A program made the translations under genes and the position numbers. DNA of 12,226 nucleotides, from the NCBI GenBank assembly GCA_029881555.1, contig JAOUMI010000010.1, forward strand, positions 1-12,226, read 5' to 3'. This DNA is from Candidatus Bathyarchaeota archaeon. Lineage in GTDB: Archaea; Thermoproteota; Bathyarchaeia; Bathyarchaeales; Bathyarchaeaceae. How positions within the stretch are numbered: the stretch's first letter is position 1; each line of letters begins with the position of its first letter. The notes below the pieces were generated by a model. That model was not told the origin of the DNA and did no database searches. It worked only from the letters and a program-made list of their open reading frames with translations. Below, piece after piece: positions 1 to 7,010 of the stretch.

Positions 1-78
1 GGGCCCGTAGCTCAGCACGGTTAGAGCGCCAGGCTCATAACCTGGTGGTCGCTGGTTCAAATCCGGCCGGGCCCACCA
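1..78 (+). tRNA. tRNA with CAU anticodon (tRNA-Ile2 or elongator tRNA-Met)
   Basis: A complete cloverleaf is visible. A 7-bp acceptor stem pairs bases 1-7 with 68-74. There is a D arm, and a 5-bp anticodon stem (CCAGG/CCTGG) closes the loop CTCATAA with anticodon CAT at 36-38. The variable loop is short, and a GCTGG/CCGGC T stem surrounds TTCAAAT. The 3' CCA is encoded (76-78) after discriminator A75. No intron is seen. The G1-C72 end and the lack of the three stacked G-C pairs at the base of the anticodon stem argue against initiator tRNA. The loop and variable arm resemble archaeal tRNA-Ile, so this may be the AUA-reading isoacceptor whose C34 is modified to agmatidine. Elongator Met remains possible. 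I am sure it is a tRNA and less sure of its amino acid. Confidence 0.93.
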
Positions 79-85
79 ACATCGC

Positions 86-95
86 CTCTTTTCTT
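86..95 (+). terminator. T-rich tRNA 3' terminator
   Basis: A pyrimidine run with four consecutive T residues (89-92) begins 8 bases after the tRNA CCA end. Short T tracts like this end archaeal tRNA transcripts without needing a hairpin. The flanking bases could also pair as CTTTT/AAAAG. Confidence 0.45.
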
Positions 96-145
96 AAAAA
101 GGGTGGGTAGCCGTTATCCTAGGGCCCAATCCAGCCTCGAACTGA

Positions 146-1213
146 TCACCGAACACTCAAAACATAGGAGACCTTAGTGAGTTTTTCGGCTCCGCCCTCT
201 TGTACGAGCACGGTGTCTTCTATCCGCACGCCTCCAAACTTGACGATGTAGATTCCCGGCTCTACCGTGACTACGTTTCCAACGCTAAGCTTGTCCTTAC
301 TTCCAGGCCTCAAAGTAGGCGGTTCGTGAATGTCAAGCCCGATGCCATGGCCTAGGCTGTGAACAAAATACTCGCCGTATCTCTCCCCTTCAATCAGTCC
401 CCTAGCAACAGCGTCCACGTCACTCGCCTTCACTCCCGCTCGAATGCTCTGGAAGGCTCTTTCCTGAGCCTCTCTCAAAACCTCGTGAATTCTCGCCTGC
501 TTAGACGAGGGTCTCCCGACGGTCACGGTTCTCGTCAAATCAACTCGATAATTTTGATATTTCGCTCCTATGTCGAGCACCACCAAGTCCCCTTTCCTAA
601 TCTTTCGGTCAGTGCACCCTCCATGTGGATAGGCTGAGCGAACTCCAGAGGCAACTATTGTGTCGAAGGCAATCCCCCATGAGCCTAATCTCCTCATGGC
701 GTACTCGATCTCAGCCGCCACCTCGTGTTCTCGCAGTCCCGGTCTAACAACTTCGAAAGCTGCCTTCATGCCTTCGCCGGTTAATTCAGCTGCCCTTCTC
801 ATGTGCCTCAGTTCTGTTTCATCCTTCACACTGCGAAGCTCCCAGACCAGTTTGCCTTTGGCCTTCAGCTCAACACCCTTCAAAGCTTTGGCGAGCTCCA
901 AGTAGACGGACGCACTTAGGGTGTCGAAGCCCACGCGCCCGAGCTTTAAGACTTCAACCTCATCCGCAACCTTTTTGTCCGCGTCCTCACCCGTCTTCAC
1001 GAGTTCAACCTTGCAGTCCCTAGCTGTTTCCTTTGCCTCCTCATAGTTAACTCCGTAAACGTAGAGAACATTCTCGCCTTCCCTCGGGACAAGCACCCTC
1101 GCCCCGCCCAAGAAGCCGGTGAAATAAAGGATGTTGGTGTCATCTGCGATGATGTACCCGTCCAGTTTCTCCCTTTCAAAAAAGCCCTTTAAAGTGTTAA
1201 CTCTGCTCTTCAA
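146..1213 (-). CDS. pepQ: M24-family Xaa-Pro aminopeptidase/prolidase
   Basis: This 355-residue cytoplasmic metallopeptidase is predicted to remove N-terminal residues before proline or to split Xaa-Pro dipeptides. Residues 1-125 are a creatinase-like N-terminal domain (LDGYIIADDTNILYFTGF near the start). Residues 130-350 are the pita-bread catalytic domain. All five dinuclear-metal ligands are present: D214 (VVLDIGA), D225 (RVDLTRTV), H289 (HSLGHGIGLDIHEPP), E318 (VEPGIYI) and E332 (VRIEDTVLV). H197 (YPHGG) is the likely substrate or proton-shuttle histidine. Length is normal for archaeal PepQ. The start is TTG, chosen because GAGGAGG lies 5 bases upstream and the domain begins at once. It follows the moaD-like gene by 66 bases and may be co-transcribed, although a TATA-like GTTATAG and an inverted repeat in the gap suggest separate control. 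PepQ versus aminopeptidase P cannot be decided from sequence alone. Confidence 0.92.
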   Translation of the reverse strand: MKSRVNTLKGFFEREKLDGYIIADDTNILYFTGFLGGARVLVPREGENVLYVYGVNYEEAKETARDCKVELVKTGEDADKKVADEVEVLKLGRVGFDTLSASVYLELAKALKGVELKAKGKLVWELRSVKDETELRHMRRAAELTGEGMKAAFEVVRPGLREHEVAAEIEYAMRRLGSWGIAFDTIVASGVRSAYPHGGCTDRKIRKGDLVVLDIGAKYQNYRVDLTRTVTVGRPSSKQARIHEVLREAQERAFQSIRAGVKASDVDAVARGLIEGERYGEYFVHSLGHGIGLDIHEPPTLRPGSKDKLSVGNVVTVEPGIYIVKFGGVRIEDTVLVQEGGAEKLTKVSYVLSVR

Positions 1214-1228
1214 TGTGTCCTCCTCATC

Positions 1229-1255
1229 GTTTCAAGGCATTTACGGGCTTGAAAC
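1229..1255. repeat. 8-bp perfect inverted repeat upstream of the peptidase gene
   Basis: GTTTCAAG (1229-1236) and its exact reverse complement CTTGAAAC (1248-1255) are separated by 11 bases. The repeat ends 2-3 bases before the Shine-Dalgarno sequence of the peptidase gene (1219-1226) and next to a TATA-like GTTATAG on the minus strand. Centre-to-centre spacing of the arms is 19 bp, close to two helical turns. It could be an operator for a dimeric regulator or an mRNA hairpin that affects ribosome access. No function is shown by the sequence. Confidence 0.5.
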
Positions 1256-1279
1256 TATAACCTTTGTGTTGGTTTACCG

Positions 1280-1567
1280 TTATCCTCCGCTCATGAGTGT
1301 CATGAGGATGACGCTGTCTCCCTCGTTTAGTCTTGTCTCCACCCCGTGAAGTTGACCTATCAAAACGCCGTTAACGGTGACAACAAACCCTGTTTTAACG
1401 TCTTTTAGACCTGGTTCGTAGACCTCTTTTTTGAAGGGTTCACCGTAGATTCCGGCGATTTTGTTTAGAAGGTCCGAGAGTAGGGCTCCCTCTCTGAGTT
1501 CAAACTCGTCTTCTCTTTTCTTGAGCATGTTTTGGATGAAACCTAGGTAGTGAACCCTAACCTTCAT
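1280..1567 (-). CDS. MoaD/ThiS-family sulfur carrier protein
   Basis: A 95-residue ubiquitin-fold protein predicted to carry sulfur as a C-terminal thiocarboxylate for molybdopterin/tungstopterin synthesis. It ends in the diagnostic Gly-Gly (last residues LMSGG). It also shows the family's late segments: VVTVNGVLIGQLHGVETRLNEGDSVILM, the conserved N-G and L-x-x-G-D-x-V positions. The start is placed at the ATG at 1567. An in-frame GTG about 75 bases upstream would lie beyond the predicted promoter and add a non-homologous, poorly conserved tail. A GAAGGA-like ribosome site precedes the ATG at slightly long spacing. It is divergent from the AOR gene and shares a promoter region, which supports a role in making the pterin cofactor of AOR. 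A ThiS or tRNA-thiolation role is the alternative. Confidence 0.85.
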   Translation of the reverse strand: MKVRVHYLGFIQNMLKKREDEFELREGALLSDLLNKIAGIYGEPFKKEVYEPGLKDVKTGFVVTVNGVLIGQLHGVETRLNEGDSVILMTLMSGG

Positions 1568-1604
1568 CTTTCGCCCGCATCCTTCTTCAGGGTATTTTGG
1601 GAAA

Positions 1605-1626
1605 ACTAAATAAATATCTATTTCTA
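1605..1626. promoter_or_regulatory. Putative bidirectional archaeal promoter between moaD-like and AOR genes
   Basis: The AT-rich core at 1608-1623 (AAATAAATATCTATTT) matches its own reverse complement at 14 of 16 positions, so it offers a TATA-like box on both strands. On the plus strand CTAAATAAATAT would place transcription start near 1636-1640, about 36 bases before the AOR start. On the minus strand GATATTTATT would place it near 1585-1590, about 20 bases before the moaD-like ATG. Position and composition fit a shared TBP site. No transcript evidence is available. Confidence 0.5.
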
Positions 1627-1675
1627 TTTTGAAATATCTCACTAAAATGAATCACGATCTGTTGGAGGAGCAAGA

Positions 1676-3571
1676 TTGAGTTACACTAAACGAATACTGC
1701 ACGTAGACTTAGAAACTGGAAAAACCGAAATTGAACCCTTGAAGGAAGAAATGGCTAAGAAATACATCGGAGGCATAGGACTCGGAATGCGCCTATTTCT
1801 CGACAACTCCAAGCCGGGTGTCGACCCCTTCAACCCTAAGAACCCCATTATCTTCGCCACAGGACCCCTCAGCGGTACCATGGCGCCCTCAGCAGGAAAC
1901 GGCTACGCCGTAGTTTCGAAATCACCTCTGACTGGAATAATAGCTGAATCCAAGGCTCACGGTTTCTTTGGAGCTGAATTAAAACGAGCTGGCTACGACG
2001 CAGTTATCTTTACAGGCAAATCTGAAAAGCTGGTGTACGCATGGATTGACGACGACTCTGTCCAACTAATGGACGCCCAGCATCTAAAGGGAAAGTCACC
2101 CCATGATACAGAGAAGGCCATAAGAGAAGAATTAGGCGATTTTTACATCCGTGTGTCGGCCATCGGTGAAGCGGGAGAAAAACTTGTTCGAATAGCGTCC
2201 ATCATAAACGATGAATTCAGAGCTATCGGAAGAACCGGTATGGGCGCTGTTATGGGATCTAAAAACCTTAAGGCTGTTGCTGTTCGCGGAACAAACGATG
2301 TGAACGTAGCAAACCCCGAAGAGTTTACAGAATTCATAAGAATAATACACGAACGCATGAAAGGGCCCGCTACAAGAAAATATAGAACTTTAGGGACACC
2401 CGAGAACGTTCTTGTCCTCAATGCCATAGCAGCCTTACCCACACGGAACTTCACTCAGGCCACATTTGAAGGCGCTGAAAAAGTTAGCGGGGAATACTTG
2501 AACGAGCGCTACATCAAGAAAATTATTGGATGCGCAACGTGTGGCATGCGTTGCGACCACATCGGAGTGGTTCCTGAAGGACCATACAAAGGAGCCACTG
2601 CGAGGGTGGAATTCGAATGTTTATGGGCGCTTGGACCAAACACCGGTGTCGATCGCTTAGATGCTATCATCGAAGCAATTTATCAATGCGACTATTATGG
2701 CATGGACGGCATATCCGCGGGCGTCATCGTGAGCTTTGCCATGGACTGTTACGAGAATGGAATTCTGACGAAAAAAGACACTGAGGGTTTAGATCTTCGA
2801 TTCGGCAACGCCGAAGCCCTAGTAGAGACGATAAAGAGAATGGGCTCTCGGAAGGGGTGGTTAGGAGACGTACTCGCAGAGGGAAGCATGAGGGCTGCGG
2901 AAAAAATTGGTAAGGGAGCGGTGAAATATGCCAATCATATTAAGGGACTGGAGTTGCCAGGCTACGAGCTCAGAACATTGAAAACCGCTGCCTTGGGATT
3001 TTCTGTTTCCTTCCGTGGAGCTTGCCATCTCCGATCTGGAGCTTACTCACCTGACGTGAAGGGAAAGGTTGACCGCTTCAAAATAGAAAAGGGGCGGGGA
3101 AAGATAGTCATGGACGGCGAAGACGTATACAATGTTGTCGACTCGCTTATCTTGTGTAAGTTCTCAAGAGGCGTATTCTACGAGGGACTCAATGAAATGG
3201 CGAAATACTATACTTTAGCCACGGGTATCGAGATGACCGCTGAGGAGCTTGGAAAAGCTGGCGAAAGAATAAACAACTTAGCGCGAGTCATCAACATCCG
3301 AGAGGGCAAGGGAACAAGGGAATACGATACTTTACCGCCAAAAATAATGAGCGTGCCAGTACCCGACGAAGGAGTTGCAAAGGGAGCCTACGTCAACCAA
3401 AAAGAGTTTGACATAGGCCTAGACGACTACTACGAGGTACGCGGATGGACGAAGCAAGGCATCCCGACCGTGGAGAAACTCAAGGAACTAGGCATGAGCG
3501 ATCTCGTTCCCATCGTAAAGAAAAAGATCGGGTCACAGACTCCAAAGAAGAAGAGAAAAGGAGGGAAATAA
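1676..3571 (+). CDS. aor: Tungsten-containing aldehyde:ferredoxin oxidoreductase (AOR family)
   Basis: This 631-residue cytoplasmic enzyme is predicted to oxidise aldehydes to carboxylic acids with ferredoxin as acceptor, using a tungsten bis-pterin cofactor and one [4Fe-4S] cluster. The N-terminal pterin domain (about 1-210) includes YIGGIGLG, ATGPLSGTMAPSAGNGY and GRTGMGAVMGSKNLKAVAVRG (185-205). The cluster ligands are C286, C289, C293 (CATCGMRC) and C494 (LILCKFSRG), spaced as in Pyrococcus AOR. EFECLWALG (312-320) and GACHLRSG with H451 are the expected active-site segments. Length is slightly above the usual ~605 because of a lysine-rich tail (KKKIGSQTPKKKRKGGK). The start is TTG, backed by GGAGGAG five bases upstream and by immediate family homology (TKRILHVDL). 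The next gene, a four-cluster ferredoxin, begins 2 bases after the stop. The aldehyde substrate cannot be read from the sequence, and other AOR subfamilies (FOR, GAPOR, WOR) are not excluded. Confidence 0.93.
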   Translation: MSYTKRILHVDLETGKTEIEPLKEEMAKKYIGGIGLGMRLFLDNSKPGVDPFNPKNPIIFATGPLSGTMAPSAGNGYAVVSKSPLTGIIAESKAHGFFGAELKRAGYDAVIFTGKSEKLVYAWIDDDSVQLMDAQHLKGKSPHDTEKAIREELGDFYIRVSAIGEAGEKLVRIASIINDEFRAIGRTGMGAVMGSKNLKAVAVRGTNDVNVANPEEFTEFIRIIHERMKGPATRKYRTLGTPENVLVLNAIAALPTRNFTQATFEGAEKVSGEYLNERYIKKIIGCATCGMRCDHIGVVPEGPYKGATARVEFECLWALGPNTGVDRLDAIIEAIYQCDYYGMDGISAGVIVSFAMDCYENGILTKKDTEGLDLRFGNAEALVETIKRMGSRKGWLGDVLAEGSMRAAEKIGKGAVKYANHIKGLELPGYELRTLKTAALGFSVSFRGACHLRSGAYSPDVKGKVDRFKIEKGRGKIVMDGEDVYNVVDSLILCKFSRGVFYEGLNEMAKYYTLATGIEMTAEELGKAGERINNLARVINIREGKGTREYDTLPPKIMSVPVPDEGVAKGAYVNQKEFDIGLDDYYEVRGWTKQGIPTVEKLKELGMSDLVPIVKKKIGSQTPKKKRKGGK

Positions 3572-3573
3572 GC

Positions 3574-4068
3574 ATGGCCTCGATTCATGAAAAGAAGTTT
3601 GTCTCCGGAGACCCCGCTAAATGCGTTGGCTGTTGCGTTTGCGAATACGCGTGTTCAATGGAGCAGGAAAAAACCTACAATCCGACGAAATCTCGAATAC
3701 GCGCTGTGCGCCTAAATCCCTTCGTGAACCTAGCAGTTGCATGCAGACTCTGCGAAGAAGCACCATGCGTAGCCGCTTGCCCACGAGACGCGCTTGAGCA
3801 GTCCCAACAAACAGGCATCATCATAATTGACGAGGACAAATGCAACGGCTGCGGCTGGTGCATCGAAGCTTGCGACTATGGCGCCATTCAGCTACACCCA
3901 GAAACAAAAAAGGTGTTTGTATGCAACCTTTGCGACGGCGAGCCTAAATGCGTGGAATGGTGTCCAGAAGAGGCTTTGGAATTCACAACGAAAGACCTTC
4001 TTGCGCAAAAGGCGAGGATTGCCATCGTAAAGAAGCTGTTCCAAGAAGCCCTGAAAGCGCCGACCTAA
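3574..4068 (+). CDS. Four-cluster [4Fe-4S] ferredoxin subunit paired with AOR
   Basis: A 164-residue HycB/DmsB-like electron-transfer protein, predicted to accept electrons from AOR and pass them to a soluble or enzyme-bound partner. Sixteen ligand cysteines form four [4Fe-4S] sites: C17/20/23/27, C57/60/65/69, C90/93/96/100 and C117/120/126/130, each group followed by the usual C-P or C-D turn. C21 is an extra cysteine. There is no signal peptide or membrane segment, so it acts in the cytoplasm. The ATG at 3574 is chosen because GGAGGG lies 8 bases upstream. An earlier in-frame ATG would overlap the AOR gene and add a highly charged, non-family leader. The 2-base gap to AOR indicates one transcript and probably a stable complex. 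Such AOR/polyferredoxin pairs are known from other anaerobes. The exact downstream acceptor is unknown. Confidence 0.9.
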   Translation: MASIHEKKFVSGDPAKCVGCCVCEYACSMEQEKTYNPTKSRIRAVRLNPFVNLAVACRLCEEAPCVAACPRDALEQSQQTGIIIIDEDKCNGCGWCIEACDYGAIQLHPETKKVFVCNLCDGEPKCVEWCPEEALEFTTKDLLAQKARIAIVKKLFQEALKAPT

Positions 4069-4189
4069 AGCGGATTCGAAGCTTCAGTTACAAACATTTG
4101 CCTTCAACTGTCGTTTAAGTTGTAGATCAGCCTAGACTTTCAGCTAGCCAGAGAACTTTAAGTCAAAGCGGGACTTTCCAGCGAAGATT

Positions 4190-4210
4190 AGAGCTAATCC
4201 TTTAGCTTTT
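4190..4210 (+). terminator. Hairpin with T tail between convergent operons
   Basis: AGCTAA (4192-4197) and TTAGCT (4202-4207) form a perfect 6-bp stem over a 4-base loop, extendable by a G-T and an A-T pair, and followed by T residues to 4210. It lies 120 bases after the ferredoxin stop, in the 250-bp non-coding gap between the AOR operon and the oppositely oriented hoxH. T-rich patches also occur at 4274-4279 (plus) and, on the minus strand, at 4246-4250. These could end transcripts from either side, since archaeal termination needs mainly T tracts. I see no gene in 4069-4318. Confidence 0.4.
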
Positions 4211-4318
4211 CGGGTATAACTGTAAACTTCTTAATTGTTTCGTCTAAAAACTAGGTGAGCTTAACGTACAATTCTTTTTAGGACACCCAAGACACAACTC
4301 CTTATTATGACTCTCGGG

Positions 4319-5746
4319 CTAGCAGGTTACCCGGTCAATCAAGTTACCTTCAGAATCTAAGAGCTGAACATCTAGAGCCATACTTCCCGAGGCATGTGTT
4401 GCGCAACTTAGGCATGGGTCAAATGCCCGAATAACTGCTTCAACCTTATTGAGTAAACCTTCACTCAGTCGTTTCCCATGAATGTACTTCTTAGCTACCT
4501 GAGTTATAGCCATGTTGCAGGCAACGTTGTTGTTCTCTGTTGCAATAATCATGTTGACCCAAGTTATTATACCTTCTTTATTAACCTTATAATGATGGAT
4601 TAACGTCCCTCTCGGAGCTTCTGCCACTCCTATCCCTTCATTTCTGTTGGGGGATGCCTTAGCCTGAACATTGTCTGAGTAAATTTCTTCGTCTTCGAGG
4701 ATCTCTTTGGCACGTTCGAGGCAGAAGAGTATTTCAACCAAGCGTGCATAATGGTATAGGAAGGTGCTATGGACAACTCCATTTCTACCAGATTGTTTAA
4801 ACTCCCTAAGTTCTTCCTCCGCGAGAGGTGTGCCACAATGCGATGCTATGTTAAGTCTGGCCAAGGGACCTACCCTATAGGCTCCATCGGGATATCCTAA
4901 GGGCTTGTAGTATGGAAACTTCATGTAAGTCCATGGTTCTACAGCTTCCTCAATGTATTCAAAATACTTTCTTGGATCGAGCTGGTCGGCGACGATCTTG
5001 CCCTCTGGATCAACTATTCTTATTCCACCATCATAATGTTCGAGGCCACCATTGGGGGCCACTAAACCCATGTAGTGTGTTGGAAAGTTTCCAAAGTTTT
5101 CTATCTCCTCCTCTAAACCCTTTAAATTATCTTTGAACATTGAAATTGTTTTAAGCGTCATCTCTAAGGCTTCTGGTAAATTAGAGAGTAGCTTGTTGAC
5201 TCTTTCTTTTGAAATTGCGGTTTTCACGCCACCTGGTACAACCCAGTCACTAGAATGGATCCTTTTACCGCCCAAATATTCTATTATTTCTTGCCCAAAC
5301 TTTCTCAGTCTAATACCTCGTCTAACTAGATAGGGGTGACTTTCCATTAGACCGAAGATGTTTCTCTTAGACGGGTCTGAATCAATTCCTAGAAGGAAAT
5401 CTGGTGAAGAGAGATGGAAAAAGCTTAGAGCATGTGACTGGATAAGCTGTCCCATATGCATTAAGCGACGTAACAGGATGGCTGGGCTAGGTACGCTTAC
5501 AGCCAGTATTTCATCACATGCCTTCACTGAGGCTAGCAGGTGGCTGACAGGGCAGATGCCGCAAGACCTTGAGGTTATGCTTGGCATTTCGTAAAATGGG
5601 CGTCCTTCACAGAACTTTTCAAATCCTCTGAAATCGGTGACCTGCAACCGGGCTTCCTTAACAGATCCATCCTCCCATAGAAGAATGGTCACTTTAGCAT
5701 GTCCCTCTATTCTCGTTACGGGGTTTATCACTATCTCGTCGTTCAT
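4319..5746 (-). CDS. hoxH: NAD-linked [NiFe] hydrogenase large (catalytic) subunit HoxH
   Basis: The 475-residue H2-activating subunit of a group 3d hydrogenase. The Ni-Fe ligands are C62 and C65 in the N-terminal motif RSCGICPVSH (60-69), and C445 and C448 in DPCLSCATH (443-451). The opening NPVTRIEGHAKV and RGFEKFCEGR are typical of group 3 large subunits. After H451 a 24-residue extension remains, which must be removed by a maturation protease after nickel insertion. The gene is last of hoxEFUYH, 16 bases after hoxY. AGAGGA directly abuts its ATG, with GGTG further upstream as a better-spaced ribosome site. Compared with MvhA at the other end of the window, it shares only the general fold and motifs. 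Assignment to 3d rests mainly on its NuoE/F/G-like partners. Confidence 0.93.
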   Translation of the reverse strand: MNDEIVINPVTRIEGHAKVTILLWEDGSVKEARLQVTDFRGFEKFCEGRPFYEMPSITSRSCGICPVSHLLASVKACDEILAVSVPSPAILLRRLMHMGQLIQSHALSFFHLSSPDFLLGIDSDPSKRNIFGLMESHPYLVRRGIRLRKFGQEIIEYLGGKRIHSSDWVVPGGVKTAISKERVNKLLSNLPEALEMTLKTISMFKDNLKGLEEEIENFGNFPTHYMGLVAPNGGLEHYDGGIRIVDPEGKIVADQLDPRKYFEYIEEAVEPWTYMKFPYYKPLGYPDGAYRVGPLARLNIASHCGTPLAEEELREFKQSGRNGVVHSTFLYHYARLVEILFCLERAKEILEDEEIYSDNVQAKASPNRNEGIGVAEAPRGTLIHHYKVNKEGIITWVNMIIATENNNVACNMAITQVAKKYIHGKRLSEGLLNKVEAVIRAFDPCLSCATHASGSMALDVQLLDSEGNLIDRVTC

Positions 5747-5762
5747 TCCTCTAGCACCTTAT

Positions 5763-6305
5763 TCAACCATACTTGAATCTGCCCTCCATGCTAGGAGTCT
5801 TTCTTGACAACAATTCCGTCAAGACATAATTTATGAGATCCGCCGGCGGCGGACATCCCGGAATGTAATAATCCACCTTAACTATTTCATGTAATGGACA
5901 TGCCTGCTCCAGCAGTTTCGGAACATCTATTGGAATTTGAGAATTCATATCGGCGGTTTCCACATATGCTCTTTCGAGGACGGATTTAGCACTGTTATTT
6001 AGCGCATTTCTTAAAGCAGTGACATTTCCTGTGACAGCGCAGTCTCCTAGTGCTACCAGAACTTTTGTGCGCATTCTCACCTGTTTAAGTAAATTTAACT
6101 GTTCTTCGTTTCCTACAGCACCTTCGATAATAGTTATGTCAACGTCTTCTGGGAAAGTTTTAATGTCCACAAGGGGACTATAGACCAGTTGAACCTTCTT
6201 AGCCAGTTCTATAAGACGTTCATCTTGGTCGAGAAATGACATATGACACCCTGAACAGCCGCTCAACCAAACGGTTGCCAACCTAATCTTTTTTGTCGTC
6301 TCCAT
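5763..6305 (-). CDS. hoxY: NAD-linked [NiFe] hydrogenase small subunit HoxY
   Basis: The 180-residue short small subunit that relays electrons from the Ni-Fe site in HoxH to the diaphorase module. It holds one proximal [4Fe-4S] cluster with ligands C17 and C20 (SGCSGCHMS), C89 (GDCAVTGNVTALRN) and C151 (YIPGCPPPAD). It lacks the C-terminal region carrying medial and distal clusters, as expected for HoxY and unlike MvhG. There is no twin-arginine signal, so the enzyme is cytoplasmic. The ATG directly follows the hoxU stop, and a strong GGAAGGAGGTG within the end of hoxU serves as its ribosome site. C136 in ACPLHE is an additional cysteine in a region conserved in the family. Confidence 0.92.
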   Translation of the reverse strand: METTKKIRLATVWLSGCSGCHMSFLDQDERLIELAKKVQLVYSPLVDIKTFPEDVDITIIEGAVGNEEQLNLLKQVRMRTKVLVALGDCAVTGNVTALRNALNNSAKSVLERAYVETADMNSQIPIDVPKLLEQACPLHEIVKVDYYIPGCPPPADLINYVLTELLSRKTPSMEGRFKYG

Positions 6306-7010
6306 TTACCGACACCTCCTTCCCAAGACGAATTCGGGTAGCTCCTTGTCCTTTGTTTCAGAAAGTGCTTTACCTTTGATGTATATAGCCCCGACCGGGC
6401 AGACTGCGGCGCATTTCATGCATGATGTGCAAGAGTTTGAGGCGCCCCAAGGCTCGTCAAGGTCAATAATAACTTGTGAATCTTTTCCTCTCATTTTCAA
6501 GTCGAGTGTATGAACGCCTTCCACTTCGTCACAAACTCTAATGCAGCGCGTACAAAGTATGCATCTGTTCGGGTCAAGCACGAGGTTCTCGTGAGAAGAG
6601 TCAATTTTGTGATTGGTCCATTTGCGGTTAAACCTAACGTGGTCTGTCCCCAACTCTGTAGCCATTTCTTGAAGCTCGCAACTGTCATTGGCTACGCAGA
6701 CTGCACATATATGAGTTCTCTCTGAAAGTAAGAGTTCCACAATCATCCTACGATATTCCATTAAGCTGTCCGAGTTTGTTATAACCTCCATGCGGTTGCT
6801 GACTGCTGTCGAGCACGCGGGAAATAGCTTTGGCGACCCTTTAACTTCCACAAGGCAGAGGCGGCATCCTCCTAAGCTGGTCAACCCCTCCAGATAACAT
6901 AGCGTCGGAATAAAGATTTCATTTTCTCTAGCAACTTCAAGAATTGTATCAGCCTCTTGGGCGGTGACCTCTTTGCCATCTATCTTTAGTTTGATTGTTC
7001 TAACACTCAT
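6306..7010 (-). CDS. hoxU: Hydrogenase diaphorase iron-sulfur subunit HoxU (NuoG N-terminal-like)
   Basis: A 234-residue electron-wire subunit between HoxF and HoxY. Residues 1-75 are a plant-type [2Fe-2S] domain with C38, C49, C52 and C66. Next comes the NuoG-type His/Cys site H100, C102, C105, C111 (THICAVCVANDSCELQ), as found in HoxU proteins. Two [4Fe-4S] sites follow: C150/153/156/160 (RCILCTRCIRVC) and C194/197/200/204 (SCTSCMKCAAVCP). The molybdopterin-like domain of full-length NuoG is absent, which separates it from complex I and matches HoxU length. It starts in an ATGA overlap with the hoxF stop, indicating translational coupling. Confidence 0.92.
   Translation of the reverse strand: MSVRTIKLKIDGKEVTAQEADTILEVARENEIFIPTLCYLEGLTSLGGCRLCLVEVKGSPKLFPACSTAVSNRMEVITNSDSLMEYRRMIVELLLSERTHICAVCVANDSCELQEMATELGTDHVRFNRKWTNHKIDSSHENLVLDPNRCILCTRCIRVCDEVEGVHTLDLKMRGKDSQVIIDLDEPWGASNSCTSCMKCAAVCPVGAIYIKGKALSETKDKELPEFVLGRRCR

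Noticed and set aside
1568..1642. 25-residue N-terminal extension of the MoaD-like protein from a GTG.
   Set aside because: It runs across the AT-rich promoter core and adds sequence not expected in MoaD/ThiS proteins. The ATG at 1567 gives the normal length.
3445..3573. N-terminal extension of the ferredoxin from an earlier ATG.
   Set aside because: It overlaps the AOR gene in another frame and encodes a charged leader unlike the family. The ATG at 3574 has a well-spaced GGAGGG.
4090..4115. CAACT/AGTTG inverted repeat after the ferredoxin gene as a terminator.
   Set aside because: Only five pairs with a loop of several bases and no T tract directly after it. The hairpin at 4190-4210 is a better candidate.
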